Positions 1 to 5,455 of a stretch of DNA of 8,990 nucleotides are shown here, one piece after another. The stretch is from Gammaproteobacteria bacterium (GTDB lineage Bacteria > Pseudomonadota > Gammaproteobacteria > SMWH01): contig SMWH01000095.1 of assembly GCA_004357005.1 (NCBI GenBank), positions 1 through 8,990 of the forward strand. Reading direction: 5' to 3'. How positions within the stretch are numbered: position 1 is the first letter of the stretch; the number at the start of each line of letters is the position of its first letter. Both the position numbers and the translations under genes were made by a program. Below the pieces are notes generated by a model. It saw only the letters and a list, made by a program, of their open reading frames with translations. It was not told the origin of the DNA and did no database searches.

Positions 1-147
1 CCCACCCTGGGAAAATCCATCGGGCTGGCCCGGGTCCCGGCCGGGACCGGTGAACGCTGTCATGTGCAAGTACGTGGCAAGCAACTCGCAGCCCGGATCG
101 TCAAACCGCCTTTCGTGCGCGATGGCCAGGTCTGTGAAGGCATATAG
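1..147 (+). CDS. gcvT: Glycine cleavage system T protein (aminomethyltransferase), C-terminal 48 codons, truncated by window edge
   Basis: Frame 1 reads into the window from upstream and stops at TAG 145-147. The visible 48 residues fit the end of the C-terminal barrel domain of GcvT: PTLGKSIGLARVP, then VRGKQLAARIVKPPFV, which matches the family's closing pattern of G-x-A-x-V near the start and 'K-P-x-F-V-R-x-G' at the end. GcvT takes the aminomethyl group held on lipoylated GcvH and passes it to tetrahydrofolate, giving 5,10-methylene-THF and ammonia in the cytoplasm. The folate-binding N-terminal domain is outside the window. gcvH follows 68 bases after the stop, as expected for a gcvT-gcvH-gcvP operon. 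Assignment rests on the short C-terminal piece plus context. Confidence 0.87.
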   Translation, partial: PTLGKSIGLARVPAGTGERCHVQVRGKQLAARIVKPPFVRDGQVCEGI

Positions 148-215
148 ACGGCGAGGTTGTTAGAATTGCAGCCCTTAGGCCCTGCGAACTTTGTCTTGGA
201 TTGGGGGACAACACC

Positions 216-605
216 ATGAGCGATATTCCCGGTGATCTGAAGTACACCAAGAGCCACGAGTGGGTGCGTGTCAACGACAGTGGCACGCTGACCATCGGGA
301 TTACTGATCACGCCCAGGCGCAGTTGGGTGATCTGGTTTTCGTCGAGTTGCCGGAGGTAGGCCAGCAAGTCGCGGCCGGTGACAGTTTTGCCGTTGTCGA
401 GTCCGTCAAAGCGGCATCCGAGGTATACGCACCGGTTGGCGGCACGGTGACGGGCATCAACGAAAAACTCGCTGACAGTCCCGAGTTGGTCAATCAGGAT
501 CCCCATGGTGAGGGATTTCTCGTGACCCTCGAGCCAGCGGAGGGAGCGGAGCTCAGCTCCCTGCTCGACGCTGAAGCCTACATCGCGGTCGCCGAAGAAG
601 ACTGA
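216..605 (+). CDS. gcvH: Glycine cleavage system H protein (lipoyl carrier)
   Basis: The 129-residue product has the usual GcvH length. It carries the lipoyl-attachment motif ESVKAASEVYAPVGG with the acceptor lysine at K65, the N-terminal KYTKSHEWV segment, GITDHAQAQLGDLVFVELP, and a C-terminal AYIAVAEED tail. GcvH is the mobile lipoyl-arm carrier that shuttles the aminomethyl intermediate between the P, T and L proteins. I chose ATG 216 over the in-frame TTG at 201: GGGGGA at 203-208 sits seven bases before ATG 216, TTG 201 has no ribosome site, and the resulting MSDIPGDLKYTKSHEW is the standard N-terminus. gcvPA begins only eight bases after the stop, so the two are very probably cotranscribed and coupled. 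Confidence 0.97.
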   Translation: MSDIPGDLKYTKSHEWVRVNDSGTLTIGITDHAQAQLGDLVFVELPEVGQQVAAGDSFAVVESVKAASEVYAPVGGTVTGINEKLADSPELVNQDPHGEGFLVTLEPAEGAELSSLLDAEAYIAVAEED

Positions 606-613
606 TCTACGAT

Positions 614-1972
614 ATGCCGTTTATTCCGCACACGGAAAAAGATGTCCGGGAAATGCTGACGGTCATCGGTGTGGACAGCATCGAAGACCTGTTCGATGAG
701 ATCCCCGCTGAACTCCGGGCGAAGGGCATCGCCGGCGTTCCTGAAGGCGTCAGCGAAATGGAGATCGGGCGCATCATGCGTGAGCGCGCCGGTCAGGATA
801 TCCAACAACTGTGTTTTCTGGGCGCCGGCGCCTATGAACACCATATCCCTGCCGCGGTCTGGGAGTTGACCACGCGCGGAGAATTTTACAGCGCGTACAC
901 GCCGTACCAGCCTGAGGCCAGTCAAGGCACCCTGCAGGTCATCTACGAATACCAGACCATGATGGCCAAGCTTACCGGCATGGATGTGTCCAATGCTTCG
1001 CTATATGACGGCGCATCGGGTCTGGCCGAGGCGGCCCTGATGGCGGTGCGCGCGAACCGGCGTTCGAAATCCCGTCGGATCCTGGTACCGAAAACCGTGC
1101 ATCCCATGTACCGCAAGGTACTGGATACCATCGTCGGCAGCCAGGAGATCGAAACCGTCGAACTGGACTATGACCCCACCGGTGGCAACACCATGCTCGA
1201 CAGTCTGAACGCGTACGCGGGTGAGGACATCACCGCGGTGGTCATACCCCAGCCCAATTTTTTTGGTGTGCTCGAAGATGTGGATGTCCTGACCGACTGG
1301 GCGCACGAGCAAAATGCCATAGTCATCGCCGTGGTCAATCCTATTTCTCTTGCGCTTTTGAAACCGCCCGGGCAGTGGGGGGCTGAAGGCGCCGACATCG
1401 CGTGCGGGGAAGGTCAGCCTCTGGGTTCACCTCTCGCTTCCGGTGGACCGTATTTTGGATTTATTTGTTGTAAACAGGCCCTCGTACGCCAGATGCCCGG
1501 ACGCATCGTGGGCCGTACGACGGACCTGAACGGACGGGAGGGTTTCGTGTTGACTTTGCAGGCTCGCGAACAGCACATCCGGCGTGGCCGGGCCACCTCG
1601 AACATTTGCACCAATCAGGGCTTGCTGGTCACCGCCGCCACCATATACCTTACGCTGCTCGGTCCTGCGGGACTGCGCTCCGTGGCGTTGGCCTGTCACG
1701 AAAACACCCGGGCGCTGCTCGAGCGGCTGGGCAAGGTCAAGGGGGTTGAACTCGCTTTCGATCGCCCCGTGTTCCATGAGGCCGTGATCCGCCTGGGGCG
1801 TCCCGCGGGAGAGGTCGTGGAGGCCATGGCGCAACGTGGAGTGTTGGCTGGATACGCGTTGGGTGCGGATTACGTCGGGCTCGAAGATGCCCTGCTGGTG
1901 TGCGTAACCGAAACGCGTACTGAGGCTGATATGAATCGTTATGTGGAAGAACTCACGGCGGTGCTTACCTGA
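614..1972 (+). CDS. gcvPA: Glycine dehydrogenase (decarboxylating), subunit 1 (P protein alpha)
   Basis: The 452-residue protein is full length for the N-terminal-half subunit of split P protein. Diagnostic segments are the start MPFIPHTEKDVREML, GAGAYEHHIPAAV, then FYSAYTPYQPEASQGTLQ and YEYQTMMAKLTGMDVSNAS, the segment EGQPLGSPLASGGPYFGF, and the run PGRIVGRTTDLNGREGF leading into LQAREQHIRRGRATSNICTN. With GcvPB (6511-7974) it forms the PLP enzyme that decarboxylates glycine and loads the aminomethyl group on GcvH. The PLP lysine lies in GcvPB, so this subunit cannot work alone. The ribosome site is weak (AGAAGA about 15 bases upstream); coupling to gcvH probably drives translation. Oddly, gcvPB does not follow: tpx does, after 64 bases. 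A run of seven T at about 1257-1263 encodes N-F-F. Confidence 0.96.
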   Translation: MPFIPHTEKDVREMLTVIGVDSIEDLFDEIPAELRAKGIAGVPEGVSEMEIGRIMRERAGQDIQQLCFLGAGAYEHHIPAAVWELTTRGEFYSAYTPYQPEASQGTLQVIYEYQTMMAKLTGMDVSNASLYDGASGLAEAALMAVRANRRSKSRRILVPKTVHPMYRKVLDTIVGSQEIETVELDYDPTGGNTMLDSLNAYAGEDITAVVIPQPNFFGVLEDVDVLTDWAHEQNAIVIAVVNPISLALLKPPGQWGAEGADIACGEGQPLGSPLASGGPYFGFICCKQALVRQMPGRIVGRTTDLNGREGFVLTLQAREQHIRRGRATSNICTNQGLLVTAATIYLTLLGPAGLRSVALACHENTRALLERLGKVKGVELAFDRPVFHEAVIRLGRPAGEVVEAMAQRGVLAGYALGADYVGLEDALLVCVTETRTEADMNRYVEELTAVLT

Positions 1973-1973
1973 C

Positions 1974-2007
1974 TTGCGGTGTAAGCGCGGCGTAAATTGC
2001 GGCGTAA
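1974..2007 (+). repeat. Three near-tandem 11-bp units between gcvPA and tpx
   Basis: Just after the gcvPA stop, the sequence reads TTGCGGTGTAA, GCGCGGCGTAA and TTGCGGCGTAA (1974-1984, 1985-1995, 1997-2007), with one extra A before the third unit. All share a GCGGYGTAA core. It lies in a 64-base spacer and ends 15 bases before the tpx ribosome site. It may be a short replication-slippage expansion or a set of protein-binding half-sites; nothing in the sequence decides between these. Confidence 0.6.
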
Positions 2008-2036
2008 CCGCGGTCGAAAACCAAGGAGTTGATAAA

Positions 2037-2537
2037 ATGGCAACAGTCACACTGAAAGGAAATGCGTGTCAGACCAGCGGTGATTTGCCGGCGGTCGGGA
2101 GCGCGGCGCCGGATTTTCTGTTGGTCGATGTAGGGCTTGCGGACCGCAGCCTGTCCGATTACTCGGGGAAAAAGAAACTCATCAGCATCGTGCCCAGCCT
2201 GGACACGCCGGTGTGTGCGCTGTCCACGAAAAAATTCAACGAATACGCCAGTCAACACTCCGACACGGTGATTCTCGTTGTCGCGGCAGATTTGCCGTTT
2301 GCCATGGGTCGGTTTTGCGGCGCCGAGGGTACGGACAATGTCGTGCCTTTGTCGATGATGCGGACAAAACAGTTCGCCGATGATTACGGCGTACTGTTGA
2401 CCGATGGGCCATTGGCTGGTGTGACCGCGAGGGCGATCGTCGTGTTGGACGAAAACAACCAGGTGATCTACAGCGAGCTGGTTGGGGAGATCGGCGATGA
2501 GCCCGACTACGAGGCGGCCCTGGCTGCCCTGTCATAG
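2037..2537 (+). CDS. tpx: Thiol peroxidase, Tpx-type atypical 2-Cys peroxiredoxin
   Basis: The 166-residue product is close to the 168 of E. coli Tpx. The peroxidatic site is PSLDTPVC with P53, T57 and C60, fitting the PxxxTxxC motif of peroxiredoxins. The resolving cysteine is C94 in ADLPFAMGRFCGAEG, the hallmark Tpx segment. The conserved active-site arginine is R132 in TARAIVVLDENN. Tpx reduces hydrogen peroxide and organic hydroperoxides with electrons from thioredoxin. ATG 2037 is chosen because AAGGAG at 2023-2028 lies eight bases upstream and MATVTLKGNA is the family start; the frame is open further upstream but that is not coding. An extra cysteine, C11, is not part of the catalytic pair. 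The next gene starts 12 bases after the stop, suggesting cotranscription. Confidence 0.96.
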   Translation: MATVTLKGNACQTSGDLPAVGSAAPDFLLVDVGLADRSLSDYSGKKKLISIVPSLDTPVCALSTKKFNEYASQHSDTVILVVAADLPFAMGRFCGAEGTDNVVPLSMMRTKQFADDYGVLLTDGPLAGVTARAIVVLDENNQVIYSELVGEIGDEPDYEAALAALS

Positions 2538-2549
2538 AAGCAATCTGTC

Positions 2550-3224
2550 ATGAGCGTCCGCATCACGGGTGTCGTACTTTTGACCGGGTTCCTGCTGGCC
2601 GGCTGCGTCACCGCGCCCTTGCCGCCGGAAGACGAGACCATTCAACTCGACGCAGTGCCCTTTGTTTACAGCGCGGGCAAGCAGATGCACACGGTCGTCA
2701 GCGTGAGCCCGCAGGAGTGGACGCGGATCGAAGCGTTCTTTGAACCCCGGGCCACGACGTCCCGGGAGGAGCGTCACCAGATCCGTTATGCCATCGCGAT
2801 TTTCGAACAGATCGCGGGAAGCCAGACGGGGACGTGGAAGGACCAGGCCGTCAATTACGCGCACTTCGGCAGTAGCAGCGCGCTGGACTGTATCGACGAA
2901 TCCACCAACACGACCGTGTACCTCAGGGTTCTGGAGCAACAGGGCCTGCTGCGGTATCACCACGTGAATCCCCCGATTGCCCGACACCGCTTTTTTCTCG
3001 ATATCCACCAGACCGCCGTCATCGTCGAGTTAAGCACCGGCGATGAATACGCAGTGGATTCCTGGTTTCGGGACAACGGTTTTGCGCCATACATCACTAC
3101 GGTGGATGCCTGGCACCATCGCGCTCCCTTCCCGGCCGACGAGAACCCACCGATCGACGTGGGCATGGGGGAAGAACCCCGGGCCCTGAAACAAATCCCC
3201 GCCACGATAGTCGGCACCGAGTGA
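2550..3224 (+). CDS. Predicted lipoprotein with a possible transglutaminase-like Cys-His-Asp triad
   Basis: I do not recognise a named gene. The 224-residue product starts with a lipoprotein signal peptide: R4, a hydrophobic stretch 5-17, and the lipobox LLAGC with the lipidated cysteine at C19, so the mature protein should be membrane-anchored, on the periplasmic side. The core has three segments in transglutaminase-fold order: LDCIDESTNTTVYLRVLEQQ with C114, DIHQTAVIVE with H153, and EYAVDSWF with D170. The pattern C-x-D followed by LR-x-L and a G-L turn, then H and D 17 residues apart, resembles bacterial transglutaminase-like or cysteine-protease domains. That is inference from motif spacing; the Trp usually next to the His is absent, and this could be an uncharacterised family of other function. 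No clear ribosome site; the 12-base gap after tpx and 9-base gap before plsC imply an operon. Confidence 0.85.
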   Translation: MSVRITGVVLLTGFLLAGCVTAPLPPEDETIQLDAVPFVYSAGKQMHTVVSVSPQEWTRIEAFFEPRATTSREERHQIRYAIAIFEQIAGSQTGTWKDQAVNYAHFGSSSALDCIDESTNTTVYLRVLEQQGLLRYHHVNPPIARHRFFLDIHQTAVIVELSTGDEYAVDSWFRDNGFAPYITTVDAWHHRAPFPADENPPIDVGMGEEPRALKQIPATIVGTE

Positions 3225-3233
3225 TTCTCACCC

Positions 3234-4019
3234 GTGGTGGACTGGCTCCGCGCGTCATTCAGATTAACCCTCCTGCTGTTGTTCGTGCTGGTGATGTATT
3301 CGTGGCTGGTGATCTCGAGCTTTTTCCTGGCCGGCTTTAACGGGTTGCGTGGTCGCGGGTTCTGGTCAAGTACGGATGTGTGGCGTTCCGGTATTTTTCA
3401 TTCCTGGGGTGGATGGGTACTTCCCTTGCTGGGTATCCGGCTCACGGTGCGTGGCACGCCGCCGGCCGCACCCTTCCTGCTCGTGTCCAACCACCTGAGC
3501 TACCTCGATATTCTGGTGCTGGCCAGCCAGTTGCGGGCCGTGTTCATCGCCAAATCGGAGGTGAAGGGCTGGCCCGTGCTGGGCACGCTGTGCCGGTTGG
3601 TGGACACCCAGTTCATCCAGCGGGATCGGAAGAACGACATTTTGCGCATGCTGAAACGGATAACCGAGGTTCTGGAAAGCGGCCGGGGCGTGGTGTTTTT
3701 CCCCGAAGGCACGACGAGTAACGGTGAGAGTATCCAGCCCTTCAAACCCGCGTTGTTGGCGGTGGCGGCGAAATCGGGTGAGCCCGTCGCCTACGCGGCA
3801 CTGTCCTACGCGGTACCCCCGGGCAGCCCCCCGGCTTCGGATTCTGTGTGCTGGTGGGGTGGCGTGGGCTTCGCCGGACACTTTCTGACCGTGTTGCGCA
3901 TGCCCCGAATAGACGCGACGGTGAGTTTCGGAGACAAAAAAATCCACGAGCACGACAGAAAGGCTCTGGCCCGGCGCCTCCAGGCTGCGGTCAGCAAAGA
4001 GTTCATAGTCGTTATCTGA
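3234..4019 (+). CDS. plsC: 1-acyl-sn-glycerol-3-phosphate acyltransferase (PlsC/LPLAT family)
   Basis: The 261-residue protein has one N-terminal membrane segment (about residues 9-33) and the acyltransferase blocks: the catalytic HX4D as NHLSYLD (H87, D92), a second block with TQFIQRDRK (R130), FFPEGTTSNG with F156-T160, and PVAYAAL at about 184. Such enzymes add a fatty acyl group from acyl-ACP or acyl-CoA to lysophosphatidic acid, forming phosphatidic acid, at the cytoplasmic face of the inner membrane. Family members can also act on other lysolipids or ornithine lipids, so substrate is inferred. The start is GTG 3234 (GTG 3237 also possible); the next ATG would remove the membrane segment. 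It begins nine bases after the lipoprotein gene. An AGGAGG follows the stop almost at once, at 4021-4026. Confidence 0.92.
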   Translation: MVDWLRASFRLTLLLLFVLVMYSWLVISSFFLAGFNGLRGRGFWSSTDVWRSGIFHSWGGWVLPLLGIRLTVRGTPPAAPFLLVSNHLSYLDILVLASQLRAVFIAKSEVKGWPVLGTLCRLVDTQFIQRDRKNDILRMLKRITEVLESGRGVVFFPEGTTSNGESIQPFKPALLAVAAKSGEPVAYAALSYAVPPGSPPASDSVCWWGGVGFAGHFLTVLRMPRIDATVSFGDKKIHEHDRKALARRLQAAVSKEFIVVI

Positions 4020-4062
4020 CAGGAGGAAGCGAACGGGGTTACTTTCGGGGCCGGCCGCGCCC

Positions 4063-4233
4063 ATGACCCGGAACACTCCCCGGGGCGGTCTGTCGAGCCC
4101 TGGCCTGCCGGTGCTGGCCTGGCGAATCGGCGCCGCCAACCGCCGCAACCGCGCCGAAGTCCCCAAAATCAAGGGCTTGTGGGCCCTGGGGTCCGAATAC
4201 CGGCGTCTGCGGGGCCGCCGGGACCCGCTATAG
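4063..4233 (+). CDS. Possible small basic protein, 56 residues
   Basis: ATG 4063 opens a 56-codon frame ending at TAG 4231-4233. By hand count 47 of 56 codons end in G or C, and G+C falls from third to first to second position, as expected for a real gene in GC-rich DNA. The product is arginine-rich and basic, with ANRRNRAEVPKIKGLWALG followed by a EYRRLRGRR stretch near the end; no family is recognised. No good ribosome site precedes ATG 4063. The perfect AGGAGG at 4021-4026 is six bases before an in-frame ACG (4033-4035), which would add ten residues. It could be a true small gene, a decayed one, or chance in GC-rich DNA. Confidence 0.35.
   Translation: MTRNTPRGGLSSPGLPVLAWRIGAANRRNRAEVPKIKGLWALGSEYRRLRGRRDPL
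4189..4226 (+). other. GC-rich two-part stem-loop before the second small ORF
   Basis: Outer arms GGGTC (4189-4193) and GACCC (4222-4226) enclose inner arms CCGGCG (4200-4205) and CGCCGG (4216-4221) around a ten-base loop, with six unpaired bases on the 5' side. It ends eight bases before the GGGAGG ribosome-binding sequence at 4233-4238. No T run follows, so it is not a typical terminator. It lies within the 4063-4233 frame, where GC-rich coding sequence can pair by chance. Confidence 0.35.
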
Positions 4234-4246
4234 GGAGGAAAAGCCC

Positions 4247-4387
4247 ATGAATTCAGGGACTTCCCCTATTGCGCAGACGTCTCCGGGTCATTACACTGAG
4301 CATGCTCAGGTGCACCCACCGGACGTCGTTGCTCAAAGACAGACAACGCGTCGATCCGGTCCCGCGTTAAGAAGTACAAGCGCCTGA
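4247..4387 (+). CDS. Possible small ORF or leader peptide, 46 residues, in frame with the kinase
   Basis: ATG 4247 has one of the best ribosome sites in the window: GGGAGGA at 4233-4239, seven bases upstream. The 46-codon frame ends at TGA 4385-4387 and encodes a hydrophilic, Thr/Ser/Pro/Arg-rich product (start MNSGTSPIAQTSPGHYTEH) that matches no family I know. Only about half of its codons end in G or C, unlike the neighbouring genes, which argues against long-term coding. Its reading frame is the same as the kinase's, whose ATG lies 33 bases after this stop. It may be a translated leader, the remains of a longer kinase N-terminus cut by a stop codon, or chance. The candidate promoter at 4269-4297 lies inside it, so both cannot easily be fully right. 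Confidence 0.3.
   Translation: MNSGTSPIAQTSPGHYTEHAQVHPPDVVAQRQTTRRSGPALRSTSA
4269..4297 (+). promoter_or_regulatory. Candidate sigma70 promoter for the kinase-regulator operon
   Basis: TTGCGC (4269-4274) and TACACT (4292-4297) are separated by 17 bases, the ideal sigma70 spacing. The -35 has three of six consensus bases and the -10 four of six, so this is a weak match. Predicted start would be near 4304, inside the palindrome at 4296-4309, leaving a leader of roughly 117 bases before the kinase ATG. The match is easily produced by chance; placement beside the palindrome is the main support. Confidence 0.28.
4296..4309. promoter_or_regulatory. Perfect 14-bp palindrome, possible operator
   Basis: CTGAGCATGCTCAG is its own reverse complement over all 14 bases. 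It lies 112 bases before the kinase start and would overlap the end of the candidate -10 and the predicted transcription start, a typical repressor-site position. A regulator binding as a homodimer would fit, but no cognate protein is identified; the response regulator encoded here has no DNA-binding domain. Confidence 0.45.
4322..4352 (+). other. Bulged 9-bp stem-loop in the kinase leader
   Basis: The left arm GACGTCGTTG (4322-4331) pairs with CAACGCGTC (4344-4352), nine base pairs with one bulged T at 4326, around a 12-base loop. It lies between the palindrome and the kinase gene and would be in the transcript if the candidate promoter is used. No T run follows. It may act as an mRNA structure or a protein-binding dyad. 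Confidence 0.4.
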
Positions 4388-4420
4388 CATGAACGCGGTG
4401 ATACCGGGTGGACGGACGTT

Positions 4421-5443
4421 ATGGTTTATCTGTCGATAGCAACGGCTTTTTTTGCGCTTCTTTTACTGGTCGGACTGGGCCTGATGGCAATCCGTGAGCG
4501 GCGCGCGCGCGCGGTTCTGGATGAAGAAAACGAAGCGCTGGGTAAGGAACTGCGTCGTCTCCAGTCGCTCCAGGGACAACTGATCCATTCCGGCAAGATG
4601 GCCTCGCTGGGCAAGATGGTCGCCGGCATTACCCACGAAATGAACACGCCTCTTGGCTTCGTCAAGAGCAATGTCGAGATCGTGCGTGATCTGATGCTCG
4701 AATACGACGCGCAGGTTCAGTGCTATGCCTCAGCCGTTACCGGTCTGCTGAGCAGTGGCGTCAACGGCAACGGCGTCGATCCCCCCCATGAGGAACTCCT
4801 GGAACTGCACCAGATGTTCGTCGGCGACGAACGTCTTGGCGAAATGCCCGGTCTGCTGTCAGATGCATGGGACGGTCTGGACCAGATCGCAAACCTGGTG
4901 CTGAACCTGAAGGATTTCAGCCGGCTCGATCGTGCCGAAGGCATGGTCGATAACTTCGATCTGCGTGGCGCGATGGACAATGCCCTGACCATGGTCGAGC
5001 ATCTGCTGGGCGACCGGATCGAAGTGATCAAGCGTTACGAAGATGTGCCGGCGGTTCGTTGCGTGCCTTCGCAGGTCAACCAGGTTTTGTTGAACCTGAT
5101 TACCAACGCCACCCAGGCGATAGAAGGCAAAGGCAAGATCCTGCTGGCAACCAGCGTCAAGGACGGATGGGCCGAGGCCTCGGTCGCCGACAGCGGAAGT
5201 GGTATCCCCAAAGACAAACTGGGCAAGATTTTTGATCCGTTCTACACGACCAAGCCCGTTGGGCATGGTGTTGGTCTTGGTCTGTCGATCGTAGACCGGA
5301 TCGTCAAAGGGCACGGTGGCAAGATCTCCGTGCGTACGTCCACGGGCAAGGGCACGAAGTTTATTGTCCAATTCCCGGTTCCGCGAGCCGCTGTAAAGCG
5401 TCCACAGGTTGAACAAGAACAAGTCGCGATGGCCGCCGGCTGA
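4421..5443 (+). CDS. Membrane-anchored sensor histidine kinase without recognisable sensor domain
   Basis: The 340-residue protein has one N-terminal membrane segment (about 3-24), a charged coiled-coil stretch (about 26-58), then a DHp domain with the phospho-acceptor H72 in GITHEMNTPLGFVKSN. A long helical section to about 170 precedes the ATPase domain: N-box LLNLITNATQAIEG (N225, N229), G1 box ADSGSGIP (D257, G259, G261), F box FDPFYTTKP (271-279), and G2 box GHGVGLGLS (281-289). All catalytic residues are present, so it should autophosphorylate. There is no periplasmic loop, PAS, GAF or HAMP domain. ATG 4421 is the first start after the in-frame TGA at 4385; GGGTGGA lies eight bases upstream. 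The regulator gene begins 12 bases after its stop and is the obvious partner. A 13-base GC alternation sits at 4501-4513. Confidence 0.93.
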   Translation: MVYLSIATAFFALLLLVGLGLMAIRERRARAVLDEENEALGKELRRLQSLQGQLIHSGKMASLGKMVAGITHEMNTPLGFVKSNVEIVRDLMLEYDAQVQCYASAVTGLLSSGVNGNGVDPPHEELLELHQMFVGDERLGEMPGLLSDAWDGLDQIANLVLNLKDFSRLDRAEGMVDNFDLRGAMDNALTMVEHLLGDRIEVIKRYEDVPAVRCVPSQVNQVLLNLITNATQAIEGKGKILLATSVKDGWAEASVADSGSGIPKDKLGKIFDPFYTTKPVGHGVGLGLSIVDRIVKGHGGKISVRTSTGKGTKFIVQFPVPRAAVKRPQVEQEQVAMAAG

Positions 5444-5455
5444 TGGGAGAGTCAA

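Larger units (their letters stand above)
4020..4420 (+). other. 401-base interval between plsC and the kinase, without a recognisable gene
   Basis: Nothing here matches a protein family or RNA gene I know. It holds an orphan AGGAGG (4021-4026), a small ORF with G/C-rich third positions (4063-4233), a GC-rich hairpin (4189-4226), a second small ORF with a strong ribosome site (4247-4387), a candidate promoter (4269-4297), a perfect palindrome (4296-4309) and a bulged hairpin (4322-4352). Its length and density of symmetry contrast with the tight spacing of the genes upstream, so the kinase probably has its own control region. No U-tract terminator is visible after plsC. Confidence 0.6.

Noticed and set aside
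1941..2036. Longer tpx frame beginning at 1941 within gcvPA
   Set aside because: The ribosome site at 2023-2028 and the family N-terminus both point to ATG 2037; the upstream part overlaps gcvPA in another frame.
4049..4085. GGCCGGCC and CCCCGGGG short palindromes
   Set aside because: Eight-base GC palindromes are common in DNA of this composition and have no supporting context.
3366..4172. 268-codon ORF on the minus strand opposite plsC and the following gap
   Set aside because: Most of it mirrors plsC, whose catalytic motifs are clear. The product is low-complexity in character (Arg/Gly/His/Gln-rich) and no promoter or ribosome site supports it.
4226..4238. CGCTATAGGGAGG resembles the core of a T7-type phage promoter
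   Set aside because: Only the CTATAGGGAG part matches; the upstream specificity bases do not, and no phage genes are present. The GGGAGG is better explained as a ribosome site.
4389..4439. 16-codon ORF overlapping the kinase start in another frame
   Set aside because: Too short, without a ribosome site, and overlapping a clear gene start; expected by chance.
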